A DNA stretch of 64,000 nucleotides from Salinicoccus carnicancri Crm (GCF_000330705.1 NZ_ANAM01000008.1:806001-870000), one strand, 5' to 3'; counted from the stretch's first letter, positions 7,619 through 16,887 are shown. Made by a program: numbers and translations. The notes: generated from the sequence alone by a model not told the origin.

Positions 7619-9019
7619 TCACTGGAATCCATGCATAAAAGCACATATATCCATTTTCATCAGGGAATCAGGGTTCTCAAACATTTTTCCTATCCGTCCG
7701 ATCTTATCTTCGCCGAACCAGCCGCTCAGATTGTTTTCAAATTTCCTGTCGATGACCGGTATGGCCTCATGCCGTCTGAACCTGTGTCCTATGGGATATT
7801 CCACTTCCATCTTTTCAGATTCCTGTCCATCTTCAAAAATAAGCTGTACTGCATTCGGAACGGACCTTTTGGCCGGGGCCAGGTAGTCTTTTGAATACTG
7901 TCCATCCTCTTTGACAACCATCCTGCTCATAAGATGATCTATTTCCGGATGGCGGTCATGATAATCGTCTGCATAATACTCGGTCTTCAAGTCCCCGTTC
8001 AACAGGCTCACAGCAATGATATACTCCAGGGAGTGATCTCTGTCCGAAGGATTTTTCAGTTCCGATTTGCCGGCGATGATCCGGACTGCCGATTCATGTG
8101 TGGAGATACGTATCTCACTGATGAGGGCAAGTTTATCCCGGTATTCACTGTGCAGTGCCATCGCCGCCTCTGCCGCTGTCTGCCCGTGGAATTCTGCCGG
8201 GAAATCCGCCTTGAATAAAATATTGTTCACTACATAATCATCCAGTTTTCGTCGCAGTGTTATGTCATTGCCACCCATCATATTTTCATTGAATCCCCAG
8301 TCCGGTTCACTCAGTGCGTCCGGATAGCCTTCATTCAATTTATCAGTCAGCAGAGCCAGCCGAACACCTCTCATCGTCGCATCACCAGCCGCCCAGGATT
8401 TCCGTGTGGTTACGTTTGGTGCATGCCTGTATATACGGAGCGCTGCTCCGTCAGCGAATGCATTGCTTACCGTACTTCTTACTTTTTCCGCATCTCCACC
8501 GAGAATTTCGGATACAACTGCCGATGTGGCAAGCTTGACGAAAAACACATGATCATAACCCACTCTGTTAAGACTGTTGGAGAGCGAGAGGACACCCTGT
8601 ATTTCATGCGCTTTGACCAACGATTGAAGCACGTCCCCCACCGTCACTTTCTCCCCCCTGGAGGAGACGTGATATGATGCAGCAAGGATGCCTCCGAGAT
8701 TATCGGACGGATGTCCCCACTCCTCCGCTAAAAAGCAGTCATTATAATCCAGCCATCGGATGAGCATGCCGATGTTCCAACTGGCATCCAAAAGCCCGAG
8801 CGGCCCGCTGATGCCAGGGACCGGCATGCCATGTTCCCGGAAATCGCCTGCTTCTATGGGGCCGACCATCTTTTTACATTGCGGATTATCCAGGGACTTG
8901 ATCATGCAGCCCATACTGTCCTTCAGAATCAGGAGTGCAACATTCAGAGTGTCCCTGTCAAACGCTCTCTCCTCCGTGACGTACCCGGCAATTTCCTCAA
9001 TCACTTCATCGTATTTCAA
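7619..9019 (-). CDS. prpD: MmgE/PrpD family protein, probable 2-methylcitrate dehydratase
   Basis: A 466-residue MmgE/PrpD protein. Family landmarks are LKDSMGCMIKSLD near the N-terminus, RWLDYNDCFL with downstream HPSDNLGGILAA, KAHEIQG and the C-terminal sheet domain. Members dehydrate 2-methylcitrate to 2-methyl-cis-aconitate; some relatives decarboxylate cis-aconitate, and family alone does not separate these. The start is TTG at 9019, overlapping the prpB stop as TTGA, with GGGGGAT 6 bp upstream, so translation is coupled to prpB. It is the last gene of the tctCBA-prpBD cluster, which has no neighbouring prpC or prpE. Confidence 0.8.
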   Translation of the reverse strand: MKYDEVIEEIAGYVTEERAFDRDTLNVALLILKDSMGCMIKSLDNPQCKKMVGPIEAGDFREHGMPVPGISGPLGLLDASWNIGMLIRWLDYNDCFLAEEWGHPSDNLGGILAASYHVSSRGEKVTVGDVLQSLVKAHEIQGVLSLSNSLNRVGYDHVFFVKLATSAVVSEILGGDAEKVRSTVSNAFADGAALRIYRHAPNVTTRKSWAAGDATMRGVRLALLTDKLNEGYPDALSEPDWGFNENMMGGNDITLRRKLDDYVVNNILFKADFPAEFHGQTAAEAAMALHSEYRDKLALISEIRISTHESAVRIIAGKSELKNPSDRDHSLEYIIAVSLLNGDLKTEYYADDYHDRHPEIDHLMSRMVVKEDGQYSKDYLAPAKRSVPNAVQLIFEDGQESEKMEVEYPIGHRFRRHEAIPVIDRKFENNLSGWFGEDKIGRIGKMFENPDSLMKMDICAFMHGFQ

Positions 9020-9936
9020 TCTGCATCCCCCTGTCCCACCGGAAGCACGGTACGGTCGATTTTGGAATCCATCTCTTCGTAATCGTGCAGTTTCAGAATT
9101 TCATACAGTTCCTTTCGGGTCTGCAGACTGCTCAAAATCTGTTTCTGTGTACCCTGCTCCCTGATTGCCTTATAGACCCCTTCCACATTATGGGCAGCAG
9201 CCCTGAGCGAGGTGACAGGGAAAATGACAAGATCAATGCCGATTTCAGTGAATTTTTCCATATCAATATAATCCGTTTTTCCGAACTCAGTCATGTTGGC
9301 GAGTATGGGTATTCCAATCTCTTTCCTTACATGACGGAAGTCTTCGACTGATTGCATCGCCTCGGGAAACACGATATCCGCTCCTGCATCTGTGTATGAT
9401 TGCAGTCTGCCGATCATACCCTCCATACCTTCAACAGCATAGGAGTCAGACCGGGCAACGATTTTCAAAGTCGGAGCCACCTCCCTGATCATCTGGATCT
9501 TTTTGACCATATCATCCTCCGGTATCAGCCTTTTGCCGTTCAGATGTCCACATTTTTTTGGAATCTGCTGATCTTCGATCTGTACAGCAGCCACGCGGGC
9601 CTCTACCATTTCACGGGCCATCAGCGCCACGTTCAGAGGTTCCCCGAAACCATTATCGACATCGACCAGCAACGGCATGTTCGATGCACGGACGATTTCA
9701 CGCGCACGTCCCGCAACATCTTCAAGTGTCAGAAGACCGATATCCGGGATACCTTTGCTTGCAGACAGTGCACCGCCTGAGAGATAGAGTACTTCAAAAC
9801 CCGTCCTTTCTGCCAAAAGGGAGCTCATGCCATCATGAGCCCCTATTACCGGCAATGCCCTATTTTCTTTTACTTTTTCCATGAAGCCGGAAGCCAGCTG
9901 CTGCTGGCTTTTCGGCTGTTCCACTATCCATGTCAT
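9016..9936 (-). CDS. prpB: Methylisocitrate lyase family protein (PrpB-like)
   Basis: A 306-residue member of the isocitrate lyase / PEP mutase superfamily. The metal-binding VDVDNGFG (Asp92, Asp94) and the catalytic loop KKCGH (Cys129) are intact. ARSDSYAVEG and GADIVFPEA are the next barrel strands. PrpB splits 2-methylisocitrate into pyruvate and succinate. Other superfamily members cleave 2,3-dimethylmalate or decarboxylate oxaloacetate. Its coupling to a PrpD homologue favours the methylcitrate reading, though the tricarboxylate transporter next door leaves a different imported acid possible. It lies 6 bp downstream of tctA and overlaps prpD by 4 nt. Confidence 0.8.
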   Translation of the reverse strand: MTWIVEQPKSQQQLASGFMEKVKENRALPVIGAHDGMSSLLAERTGFEVLYLSGGALSASKGIPDIGLLTLEDVAGRAREIVRASNMPLLVDVDNGFGEPLNVALMAREMVEARVAAVQIEDQQIPKKCGHLNGKRLIPEDDMVKKIQMIREVAPTLKIVARSDSYAVEGMEGMIGRLQSYTDAGADIVFPEAMQSVEDFRHVRKEIGIPILANMTEFGKTDYIDMEKFTEIGIDLVIFPVTSLRAAAHNVEGVYKAIREQGTQKQILSSLQTRKELYEILKLHDYEEMDSKIDRTVLPVGQGDAD

Positions 9937-9942
9937 TTTTCA

Positions 9943-11448
9943 TCATCCTTTGTTATCGACTTTTACCCTGGACAGACGGTTGAAGAGTGCCGGAAGGAAG
10001 ATGGAAGCCACCGTCAATACAGCAAACAGTATCGCTATAGGTGACGCCGTTATCATTGCCCACAGACCGTCGTAGCTCACACTCGCCATCCTGTAGTTCT
10101 GCTCCATCTGATGACCGATGATCACTGCCAGAATCAGCGGTGCCGTCGGAATGTTCAGTATCTTCATGAACAGCCCGATGATGCCGAATATGACCAGTAT
10201 GAAGAAATCGATGATGCTGTAGCCGAGAGTATATGTCCCGATGAATGCGAGTACCAGTATGATCGGATACAGTACATGCGGCGGTGTCTTCAGTATTTTG
10301 ATCAGGAACCCGATGAGAAGAATGTTCATGATGACAAGCACAATATTTCCGATGAAAAGGCTGTTGATGAATGTCCATGCAACATCAGGCTGATCCTGGA
10401 ACAGCATCGGACCCGGCTGCAGTCCAAGCATAATCAATGCTCCGAGTATTACTGCAGTTGTCCCCGAACCGGGGATACCCATTGTAAGCAGCGGTATGAA
10501 TGCACCTACAGCCGCTGCGTTATTGGATGATTCCGGTGCTGCGACCCCTTCCGGCGCCCCTTTTCCGAATTCATCACTCTTTTTGGAAAGCTGCTGTTCT
10601 GTTGAGTAGCTGATCATAGATGCGATTGAACCGCCCGCCCCCGGGAGAATGCCCACCAGGAACCCAACCGGTGCCTGACGGACCATAGGCCAGAAGGAGC
10701 GCGTCCACTGTTCCTTCGTAATCCATGACCTTCCAACATCATCCTTTATACGCTGATCTTCATTATTGATGAGTAAAATATTGTAAAGTACCTCACCGAC
10801 TGCATAAATACCGATGATTACGACAAGAAAGTCGATTCCCTCACTCAGATGCGGTATATCAAATGTGTAACGGTAGACACCCGATTGGGAGTCGACACCA
10901 ATAGTAGTGATCAGCAGGCCGAGTACCATTGAGACGAACCCCTTGATCATATTCCCTTTGGACAGCGACACTACTGCTGAAAGCGTGAAGACAAGCAGGA
11001 AGAAATATTCCGCCGGACCAAACTGCAGGGCAAAGCTTGCCAGGGGCTTGGCCAGGAATACAAATCCTATGATAGCTACAAAACCACCGACCAGTGATGC
11101 AAGTGTCGACAGCGTCAGCGCCTGGCCCGCCTGGCCTTTCCTGGTCATCGGATAACCATCGAACGTCGCTGCGATTGCAGAGCCGTCACCCGGGGTATTG
11201 ATCAGGATCGAACTTCTGGACCCACCGTACATCGCACCGTAATAGATGGCCCCAAGCAGAATAAGAGCACTCGTCGAGTCCATGCCGAAGGTTATCGGAA
11301 TGAGGACAGCGACGGCTGTAGCCGGGCCCAATCCCGGAAGCATGCCGACAACTGTCCCGAGAAGACCCCCGATGATGATGAATATCAGGTTCTGAAAGCT
11401 CATGGCTGTGGTGAATCCTTCTAAGAAACTATTCCAATCTACTCCCAT
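9943..11448 (-). CDS. tctA: Tripartite tricarboxylate transporter, large permease TctA
   Basis: A 501-residue, roughly 12-helix permease of the TctA family. Conserved blocks are GTVVGMLPGLGPATAVAVLIPITF near residue 35 (shown in parts as GTVVGMLPGLG and PATAVAVL), GAIYYGAMYGGSRSSILINTPG and the second-half repeat GILPGAGGSIASMISY with PLLTMGIPGSGTTAVILGAL. It works with TctB in the membrane and the lipoprotein TctC to import citrate-like acids with a cation gradient. GGGAGG lies before the ATG. It is the third gene of tctCBA, followed at 6 bp by prpB, which ties transport to the PrpB/PrpD reactions. Confidence 0.93.
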   Translation of the reverse strand: MGVDWNSFLEGFTTAMSFQNLIFIIIGGLLGTVVGMLPGLGPATAVAVLIPITFGMDSTSALILLGAIYYGAMYGGSRSSILINTPGDGSAIAATFDGYPMTRKGQAGQALTLSTLASLVGGFVAIIGFVFLAKPLASFALQFGPAEYFFLLVFTLSAVVSLSKGNMIKGFVSMVLGLLITTIGVDSQSGVYRYTFDIPHLSEGIDFLVVIIGIYAVGEVLYNILLINNEDQRIKDDVGRSWITKEQWTRSFWPMVRQAPVGFLVGILPGAGGSIASMISYSTEQQLSKKSDEFGKGAPEGVAAPESSNNAAAVGAFIPLLTMGIPGSGTTAVILGALIMLGLQPGPMLFQDQPDVAWTFINSLFIGNIVLVIMNILLIGFLIKILKTPPHVLYPIILVLAFIGTYTLGYSIIDFFILVIFGIIGLFMKILNIPTAPLILAVIIGHQMEQNYRMASVSYDGLWAMITASPIAILFAVLTVASIFLPALFNRLSRVKVDNKG

Positions 11449-11460
11449 CGATATACCTCC

Positions 11461-11910
11461 CTATGGCAGACTGACGCTTAACAGTTCCGCGAATGTATAC
11501 CATGAAATGAATGAAAACAGGATTGTCACGATAATATTCATCAACCATTTGCGTCTTCCGTTTATCAAGAATAGTAATGCGCCTAAAAATAAGATTGTAG
11601 AAATTAAAAAGCCGATGCGTTCAAATATGAATGTGTAACCTAAACATAATACGAGCACAATGATTACCTTGATTGTCAGTTCCCTGTCCGAAAAAATCTT
11701 ATATGCCTCAAAGATTTTCTTCCTGTCCTTGATCTCTGACAGGATATAGAGAATGGACAATCCCAAAAGGGAAAATCCTATCAGCAGCGGATAATTCATC
11801 GCTGCTGTAGGGTTTCCTACTTTCGATTCAGGCAGATTGAATGTGAGTATCAGATAGATTACGGAAATTAACAGTATGATTGAAGGTACTATGAATCTGA
11901 TGATCTCCAC
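11461..11910 (-). CDS. tctB: Tripartite tricarboxylate transporter, small permease TctB
   Basis: A 149-residue four-helix protein of the TctB family. Hydrophobic segments are at about 6-25 (FIVPSIILLISVIYLILTF), 40-60, 80-100 and 105-145, which is the usual size and topology for this subunit. TctB is poorly conserved, and the call leans on position between tctC and tctA. The start is GTG at 11910 with only a weak ribosome site, so the exact start is uncertain. It probably docks the binding protein TctC to TctA. Confidence 0.82.
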   Translation of the reverse strand: MEIIRFIVPSIILLISVIYLILTFNLPESKVGNPTAAMNYPLLIGFSLLGLSILYILSEIKDRKKIFEAYKIFSDRELTIKVIIVLVLCLGYTFIFERIGFLISTILFLGALLFLINGRRKWLMNIIVTILFSFISWYTFAELLSVSLP

Positions 11911-11934
11911 CCACTTTTTCCGTATTTTGATATG

Positions 11935-12918
11935 TTATTCAGTCAGACCTGCAGTTTTCATAAGGTCTTCATACATTTCGTTCTGCTCATCCAGGAAAGC
12001 TTTCGTCTCCTCGCTGTTCATGTAGTAGTCCTGCCAGCCGTTGTTATCGAGGACTTTCTGCCATTCCTCGCTTTCAACCATTTCGCTGAAAGTTTCATCC
12101 CAGTATGCAATTTCTTCCTCGGTCATATCAGGCGGTCCCATGATGCCTCTCCAATGTGGGAAAGTGAAGTCAATTCCCTGATCCTGCCATGACTCAATGC
12201 TTTCATCTTCCGGAATCGGTTCATCAGCCGTGGTTGCAATAATGTCAAGGTTGCCGCTCAGATGCTGTTCCAGTGATTCTGAAATGGAAAGTGTCGCTAC
12301 GTCGACATGACCGCCGAGAAGTGCCGTCAATACATCGCCGCCACTTTCATAGATCATGAATTCAAGCTGGGATACATCCACACCATATTCATCGGCAACA
12401 CGGACGAATGACAGATGATCATTGTTGCCGAGTGCCGGCCCGACTGCGATTTTCAGTGACTTCGGATCTTCCTTTAGTCTCTCAAGCATATCCACACCGT
12501 CTTCAATGTCAGAATCAGACGGTACTGCAACGGATATCCATTCAGTAGCGAGTACTGCAAGCGGTGTGAAATCTTCATATGTAAGGTCACTCTGACCCAG
12601 AAGATTATTTGCAATTACAAGGCTTGAGTTGATTGAAAGTGAGTGGCTGTCCTTTCCTTTAAGGTACTGCCAGCCGACTTCACCGCCGCCGCCAGGTTTG
12701 TTTACAACGTTCATGTTCTGTTCCACAAGTCCTTCCTCGTCCAGAACATTCTGCAGAGCACGTGCAGTGGCATCCCAGCCGCCGCCAGGTGTTGCAGGTG
12801 CCACAATTTCAACGTTTTTACTCGGATAGTCAGACTCCGCAGAACCGTTGCCGCAGGCGCTGAGCACGAGCACCAGGGCGAGCATGATTACGGAAAGAAA
12901 CTTCATACGACTTTTCAT
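11935..12918 (-). CDS. tctC: Tripartite tricarboxylate transporter, substrate-binding lipoprotein TctC
   Basis: A 327-residue Bug/TctC-type extracytoplasmic binding protein. The lipobox is LVLSAC with Cys22. The mature N-terminus has the family loop PATPGGGWDATARAL, and the second loop reads KGKDSHSLSINSSL. These two loops hold the carboxylate in TctC homologues. It is the first gene of tctCBA-prpBD, with its own promoter at 12970-12998. The upstream two-component genes probably sense the same substrate. The substrate could be citrate, tricarballylate or methylcitrate; the sequence cannot say which. Confidence 0.92.
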   Translation of the reverse strand: MKSRMKFLSVIMLALVLVLSACGNGSAESDYPSKNVEIVAPATPGGGWDATARALQNVLDEEGLVEQNMNVVNKPGGGGEVGWQYLKGKDSHSLSINSSLVIANNLLGQSDLTYEDFTPLAVLATEWISVAVPSDSDIEDGVDMLERLKEDPKSLKIAVGPALGNNDHLSFVRVADEYGVDVSQLEFMIYESGGDVLTALLGGHVDVATLSISESLEQHLSGNLDIIATTADEPIPEDESIESWQDQGIDFTFPHWRGIMGPPDMTEEEIAYWDETFSEMVESEEWQKVLDNNGWQDYYMNSEETKAFLDEQNEMYEDLMKTAGLTE

Positions 12919-12969
12919 AGTTACATCCCCCTAAAAATATTCCTAATATTCTTTTTATTGCCTGAGTCC

Positions 12970-12998
12970 ATATTAAACAGCTCCAGCCCTTATGTAAA
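12970..12998 (-). promoter_or_regulatory. tctC promoter
   Basis: On the minus strand TTTACA (12993-12998), a 17-bp spacer and TAATAT (12970-12975) lie about 52 bp before the tctC start. The -35 box is inside a cre-like sequence. Confidence 0.7.
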
Positions 12999-13006
12999 CG
13001 CTACCA
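12993..13006 (-). promoter_or_regulatory. Catabolite-responsive element (cre) candidate
   Basis: TGTAAACGCTACCA (plus strand) fits the CcpA consensus TGWAANCGNTNWCA at 13 of 14 positions and covers the tctC -35 box. This predicts repression when preferred sugars are present. Confidence 0.6.
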
Positions 13007-13011
13007 AAATT

Positions 13012-13053
13012 AAAAATATAAAGAACTTTATGTGATTAAAAAACATAAAGTTC
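13012..13053 (-). terminator. Terminator after the response regulator
   Basis: GAACTTTATGT and ACATAAAGTTC (13023-13033 with 13043-13053) form an 11-bp perfect stem that begins in the regulator's stop codon. A T-rich tail follows on the minus strand. It separates the regulatory genes from tctCBA. Confidence 0.7.
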
Positions 13054-13723
13054 ACAGCGTGATTATCTTATACTTTTTTTCAGGACGTCCCTTATCCCCA
13101 AAATCCTGTGAGACAGCCAGTTTCCCAGATTTTCTCAAATACTCAAGATACCGTCTGACAGTCGTCCGTGATGTTCCAAGATAGTCTCCGAGTTGCGAGG
13201 AAGTCCATTCCTCTTCTTCAGAGAAAGCATTTTCTATCTTCTTCAATGTTACCGGGTCGATGCCCTTTGGAAATTCATCTTCTTCGATGCGCTTTTTTCT
13301 GCCAAAATAACGGTCTATCTTCTCCTGATCCATTTCAACGGATTCTGACAGCCCCCGGTTCCTCTCGGCATATTCATTGACCGTCTCGCCCAGTTTGTCC
13401 AGCTTCACAGGCTTCACCAAATAATAAAGGACACCGAGCTGCATCATATTCTTCACTTTCTCACTTTCCTGGCTGGCAGTGACAGCTATGAAATTCACAT
13501 AAGGGTATGCTTTCAGAACTTCCTCTATCAGCCTATCCCCTTGCATATCAGGCAGATAGACATCGACCAGCATAAGATCGATGTCCTTCTCTTCCAGAAG
13601 ACTTAGACTTTCCGTTGCATTGAGCGCTGTGTATATTTCATCCGCACATGTATTTTCCAGCAGATACTCCCTGTACATCTCCCCTATCCTGAAATCATCT
13701 TCAACTATAAGGATCTTCATCAT
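13052..13723 (-). CDS. CitB/DcuR-type response regulator
   Basis: A 223-residue response regulator. The receiver domain starts MMKILIVEDD, with the phosphoacceptor Asp54 in LMLVDVYLPD and the conserved LVKPVKL lysine near residue 104. The C-terminal half holds a helix-turn-helix (LGDYLGTSRTTVRRYLEYL), typical of the CitB/DcuR/DctR group that controls di- and tricarboxylate uptake. The start is placed at 13723 after GGGGAGAGG. The longer frame reaching 13792 lies entirely inside the kinase gene. It overlaps the kinase by 23 nt and probably activates tctCBA-prpBD and perhaps the upstream DASS gene. Confidence 0.88.
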   Translation of the reverse strand: MMKILIVEDDFRIGEMYREYLLENTCADEIYTALNATESLSLLEEKDIDLMLVDVYLPDMQGDRLIEEVLKAYPYVNFIAVTASQESEKVKNMMQLGVLYYLVKPVKLDKLGETVNEYAERNRGLSESVEMDQEKIDRYFGRKKRIEEDEFPKGIDPVTLKKIENAFSEEEEWTSSQLGDYLGTSRTTVRRYLEYLRKSGKLAVSQDFGDKGRPEKKYKIITL

Positions 13724-15329
13724 CCTCTCCCCTTTCCTGCGCCATCGGTATTTCGGCAGTAAATATGGTTCTCCCTTCCCGGGAGTGGACATCTATATAT
13801 CCTCCCAGCAGTTCAACATTATTATTCACATTGTAGAGTCCGTATCCCCGGCCGGGACTATCATTTTTGGTCGAATATCCCTTTCTGAACACTTCATCCG
13901 TATCGCTTATTCCGCTGCCGTTATCCTTGACTGCGATTTCCAGCCAGCCGTCGAACCAGCCGGTGTAAAATTCGATTTCTGATGATTTCCTGCCCGCCAC
14001 TGCATCAAAGGCGTTGTCGATGAGATTGCTGATGATTGTAATCAGTGCATTGATGGTGACCTTGTCCGAAATCTCCTCCATCCGGCTTTCCTCATCGACT
14101 CTGAAATTCACCCTTTTTTCTTGGGCTGTATTCATTTTGGCAATCAGAAGTGCTTTGACCCGGTCTTCCCGTATGCCGTGGAGGTTGTTCTGGTATGAAT
14201 CCAGGTTATCGATTTCATCATTGAGCACTTCTCTTATGGCCGTATATTTTTCCATCTCCAGCAGCCCTGAAATCAGATGAAGCCGGTTCTTATACTCATG
14301 GCTTTGCGCCCGGAGATCGTCAAACAGGGACTCTACGATGGTAAGCTTATTGGAGAGCTCCGACATTTCCGTCATATCCCTCAATATGACCACATGGCCG
14401 GAAAGCTCCCCCTTTATATACAGATCATTGATGATGACTATGATTTCCTTATCGTTGAGCTGGGTCTCGAAGTAGCGGATTCCGGGGGCGCTGTCCTGAA
14501 GCACCGAATCCATGTCATGTCCGAGATGGTTGCGTATATTACACGCATTCCAATCGGCTGATTCCGGGATATCAAGATATTTACGGGCAGCTCCGTTAAG
14601 ATAGATGATCCTGCCGGATAGATCGGCCCCTATGATCCCTTCATCCAGCGCAGAGAATATATTCTCCCTGTTCTTCAGGATCATTGTGATTTCTTTGGGC
14701 TCATAGCCGAGCGTTTCCGATTTTATGTATTTCCCGAACCATCTGCTTATGAAGAAACTGAGAATGATGAAGACCACGACAATGAAGGACAGCTGGGAGA
14801 GCTTTACCATTATCCTTTCGATGATCTTACTCTCGAAGTAGCCGACTTTCACTACGCCACTCAATTGTTTTGCCTCGTCACCAGCGTAGATGGGGGCAAT
14901 AGCCAGAATGGCCGGTTCTATATATTTGTCTGTCTCTTCGGTATAATATGCCCCGAATATGTTTGCCCGGGCATCATTGCTGAATGGTTCATGAGTTCCG
15001 ATCATTTCAGGATCAGGATGTGACATGATGGTGCCTTCCTTGTTTTTGACGATGACAAAATCTATGTCATTTTCAAAAATATACTGGTTGGTGAGCGTCT
15101 GGATCTTTTCATTGTCGCTCAGATCATCACCGTCGACCAGTGAAGGCATGAAGGAGATGGTTTTTGCAGATTGGAGCGTAAGCCTTCTGGCATTGTCATA
15201 GTATTCACTGCCGGAATGGTAGAGATAGAACACCGACAGGGAAATGATGATCAGACTCATCACCCCGATCAGTATGCCGTTTATCTTCGTTTCAAGACTT
15301 ACATCTAACAGTCGTTTCATAATAATCAT
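13701..15329 (-). CDS. CitA/DcuS-type sensor histidine kinase
   Basis: A 542-residue kinase with two membrane segments (about 15-35 and 175-195) that flank an extracytoplasmic PAS-like sensor domain. A cytoplasmic PAS domain follows (about 215-330; NIFSALDEGIIGADLSGRIIYLN in part). The histidine box is QSHEYKNRLHLISG near residue 345, and the ATPase has NLIDNAFDAV and GSGISD with GRGYGLYNV. This architecture is that of CitA, DcuS and DctS, which bind citrate or C4 acids outside the cell. Start choice is between ATG 15329 and ATG 15320; GGGGAAG lies just upstream. Confidence 0.9.
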   Translation of the reverse strand: MIIMKRLLDVSLETKINGILIGVMSLIIISLSVFYLYHSGSEYYDNARRLTLQSAKTISFMPSLVDGDDLSDNEKIQTLTNQYIFENDIDFVIVKNKEGTIMSHPDPEMIGTHEPFSNDARANIFGAYYTEETDKYIEPAILAIAPIYAGDEAKQLSGVVKVGYFESKIIERIMVKLSQLSFIVVVFIILSFFISRWFGKYIKSETLGYEPKEITMILKNRENIFSALDEGIIGADLSGRIIYLNGAARKYLDIPESADWNACNIRNHLGHDMDSVLQDSAPGIRYFETQLNDKEIIVIINDLYIKGELSGHVVILRDMTEMSELSNKLTIVESLFDDLRAQSHEYKNRLHLISGLLEMEKYTAIREVLNDEIDNLDSYQNNLHGIREDRVKALLIAKMNTAQEKRVNFRVDEESRMEEISDKVTINALITIISNLIDNAFDAVAGRKSSEIEFYTGWFDGWLEIAVKDNGSGISDTDEVFRKGYSTKNDSPGRGYGLYNVNNNVELLGGYIDVHSREGRTIFTAEIPMAQERGEDDEDPYS

Positions 15330-15353
15330 ACTTCCCCGGATGAATTAAGAACC

Positions 15354-15382
15354 ATTATACCAGTAATATATGCTTCATTGAA
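15354..15382 (-). promoter_or_regulatory. Promoter of the two-component system
   Basis: A minus-strand extended -10, TGGTATAAT (core at 15354-15359), lies 17 bp from a weak TTCAAT -35 (15377-15382). It is 25 bp before the kinase start. Confidence 0.6.
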
Positions 15383-15431
15383 GATACTCCGCACTTTTTG
15401 AAGGAATATTCAAACAACTTTCCTGTCTGCA

Positions 15432-16856
15432 CTACTGCCACAGCATCCAATATGATGCCGCAGCAATGATTGCGGTCATGATGAATATACAGGTGGAGAA
15501 AGAGGCGATGATGTAATGGTCCCTTTTACTGAGCACACCTGTCTGGAACGCGAAATATGACGTCGGTGAATGGATTGGAAATATGTTGGTCCCGCCAACA
15601 ATCATGATCACGAGGAATGCGATACTCACGCCAGGTATGCCCGTGATATCCGCATAGGAGATGATGACTGGGAAAATCACGATGATTGCAGAAGACGGGA
15701 CGACGAATATCATCCTGAACAGGAAGATGATGAGTGCAATGATCATGATTTTGAAAGTCATTCCGGAACCATCAGGCACAAACTGCAGCATCTGTTCAGC
15801 TATTACAGAAGCCGTCCCATTCTGATCCAGCAGTATCCCTATTGAAAATGATGCGCCCAGAAGCAGGAAATTCTCCCAGTCGAATGCCCGGATATCCTCA
15901 TTGCCGAGAAGTCCCACTTTAGGTAATGAATAGATGACCAGCAGAATCATCGGCGGCAGCAATGTCGGTACAGCATCATTGTTTGTGACAATCCACGTGA
16001 GTATCATCAGGGCGAAGGTGATGATTACGAACCAGAATTTTTTCTTTTCAGAGGGTGTTACGAAGTCTGATTCCGTCCGGGCTTGAGGATCCCGCACATC
16101 TGCAGGAATTTCCGGCGGATAGTTATGTTTCAGATATTTCCATGCAAATACATTCACCATCAACAGTGATGCCCAGAGCGGAGGCGCGACTATCAGGAAC
16201 CATTCCAGCCACCCCAGATCTGCAACATTGTAATCCTTCAGCAGCTGCGCTGCGAGAACCGGGAAACCACCACCTGTATAGACGATGATGGTGCCATTCT
16301 GGTTCATCAGACCGACCACGTACAGTGCATACTTCCTGAAGATGCTCCGGTCTGAAAAACCGAACGCATCGTTCAGCCGGTCAATGAACGGGAGCAGCAT
16401 TTTCAACCTGGCAAATGCAGAAGGCATGAGCACGGGCAGTATCGCAATCATGAGCGGCAATGCGACAGCTATGGCTTTGGGGCCTTTTCTATTCAGCCTG
16501 AGCAACTGTGAAGCGACGACCTTGTCCACCCCGGCCTTTACAAGAACTCTCGCAAGTATCGTCAGAATGAGGATGAAATACAGGGCTGATGACAGGAAAC
16601 CTGTCATCGCCCCCTCCACCGAATCCACCAGACCGAGTATCATCATCATGGCCAGAAGCAATATACTTGCAGCACCAGATGGCAGCGGCGAAATTGTCCA
16701 GAGATATATTGCAAGCACAAGCAGCCCCACCGTCCTTTGCTGTTCCGGAGTGAAGTCCGAGAGAAAGGTCGATGGAGCTATTAGTGTGAGAGCTGCAACA
16801 GCTGCCAGTATTAGGATATTGAATGTTTTCGTGAAACGTCTTCTGATAATTTGCAT
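15432..16856 (-). CDS. DASS (SLC13-type) di/tricarboxylate transporter
   Basis: A 474-residue, roughly 12-helix transporter of the divalent anion:sodium symporter family. The two re-entrant substrate motifs are visible: MNQNGTIIVYTGGG in the first half and GGTNIFPIHSPTSYF in the second, with LLPPMILLVIYSLPK between. It carries citrate- or succinate-like acids with cations. ATG 16856 is preferred because AGGTGA lies 5 bp upstream; GTG 16865 is the alternative. It lies 31 bp downstream of the tcuA-like gene, so it probably imports that enzyme's substrate. It is clearly paralogous to the DASS gene at 36923-38347. Confidence 0.9.
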   Translation of the reverse strand: MQIIRRRFTKTFNILILAAVAALTLIAPSTFLSDFTPEQQRTVGLLVLAIYLWTISPLPSGAASILLLAMMMILGLVDSVEGAMTGFLSSALYFILILTILARVLVKAGVDKVVASQLLRLNRKGPKAIAVALPLMIAILPVLMPSAFARLKMLLPFIDRLNDAFGFSDRSIFRKYALYVVGLMNQNGTIIVYTGGGFPVLAAQLLKDYNVADLGWLEWFLIVAPPLWASLLMVNVFAWKYLKHNYPPEIPADVRDPQARTESDFVTPSEKKKFWFVIITFALMILTWIVTNNDAVPTLLPPMILLVIYSLPKVGLLGNEDIRAFDWENFLLLGASFSIGILLDQNGTASVIAEQMLQFVPDGSGMTFKIMIIALIIFLFRMIFVVPSSAIIVIFPVIISYADITGIPGVSIAFLVIMIVGGTNIFPIHSPTSYFAFQTGVLSKRDHYIIASFSTCIFIMTAIIAAASYWMLWQ

Positions 16857-16887
16857 AGATATCACCTACTCCGCTGAACCCTGACTG

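Noticed and set aside
13724-13792. Upstream extension of the response regulator
   Set aside because: It lies inside the kinase gene and precedes the canonical start of the receiver domain; the ribosome site supports 13723.
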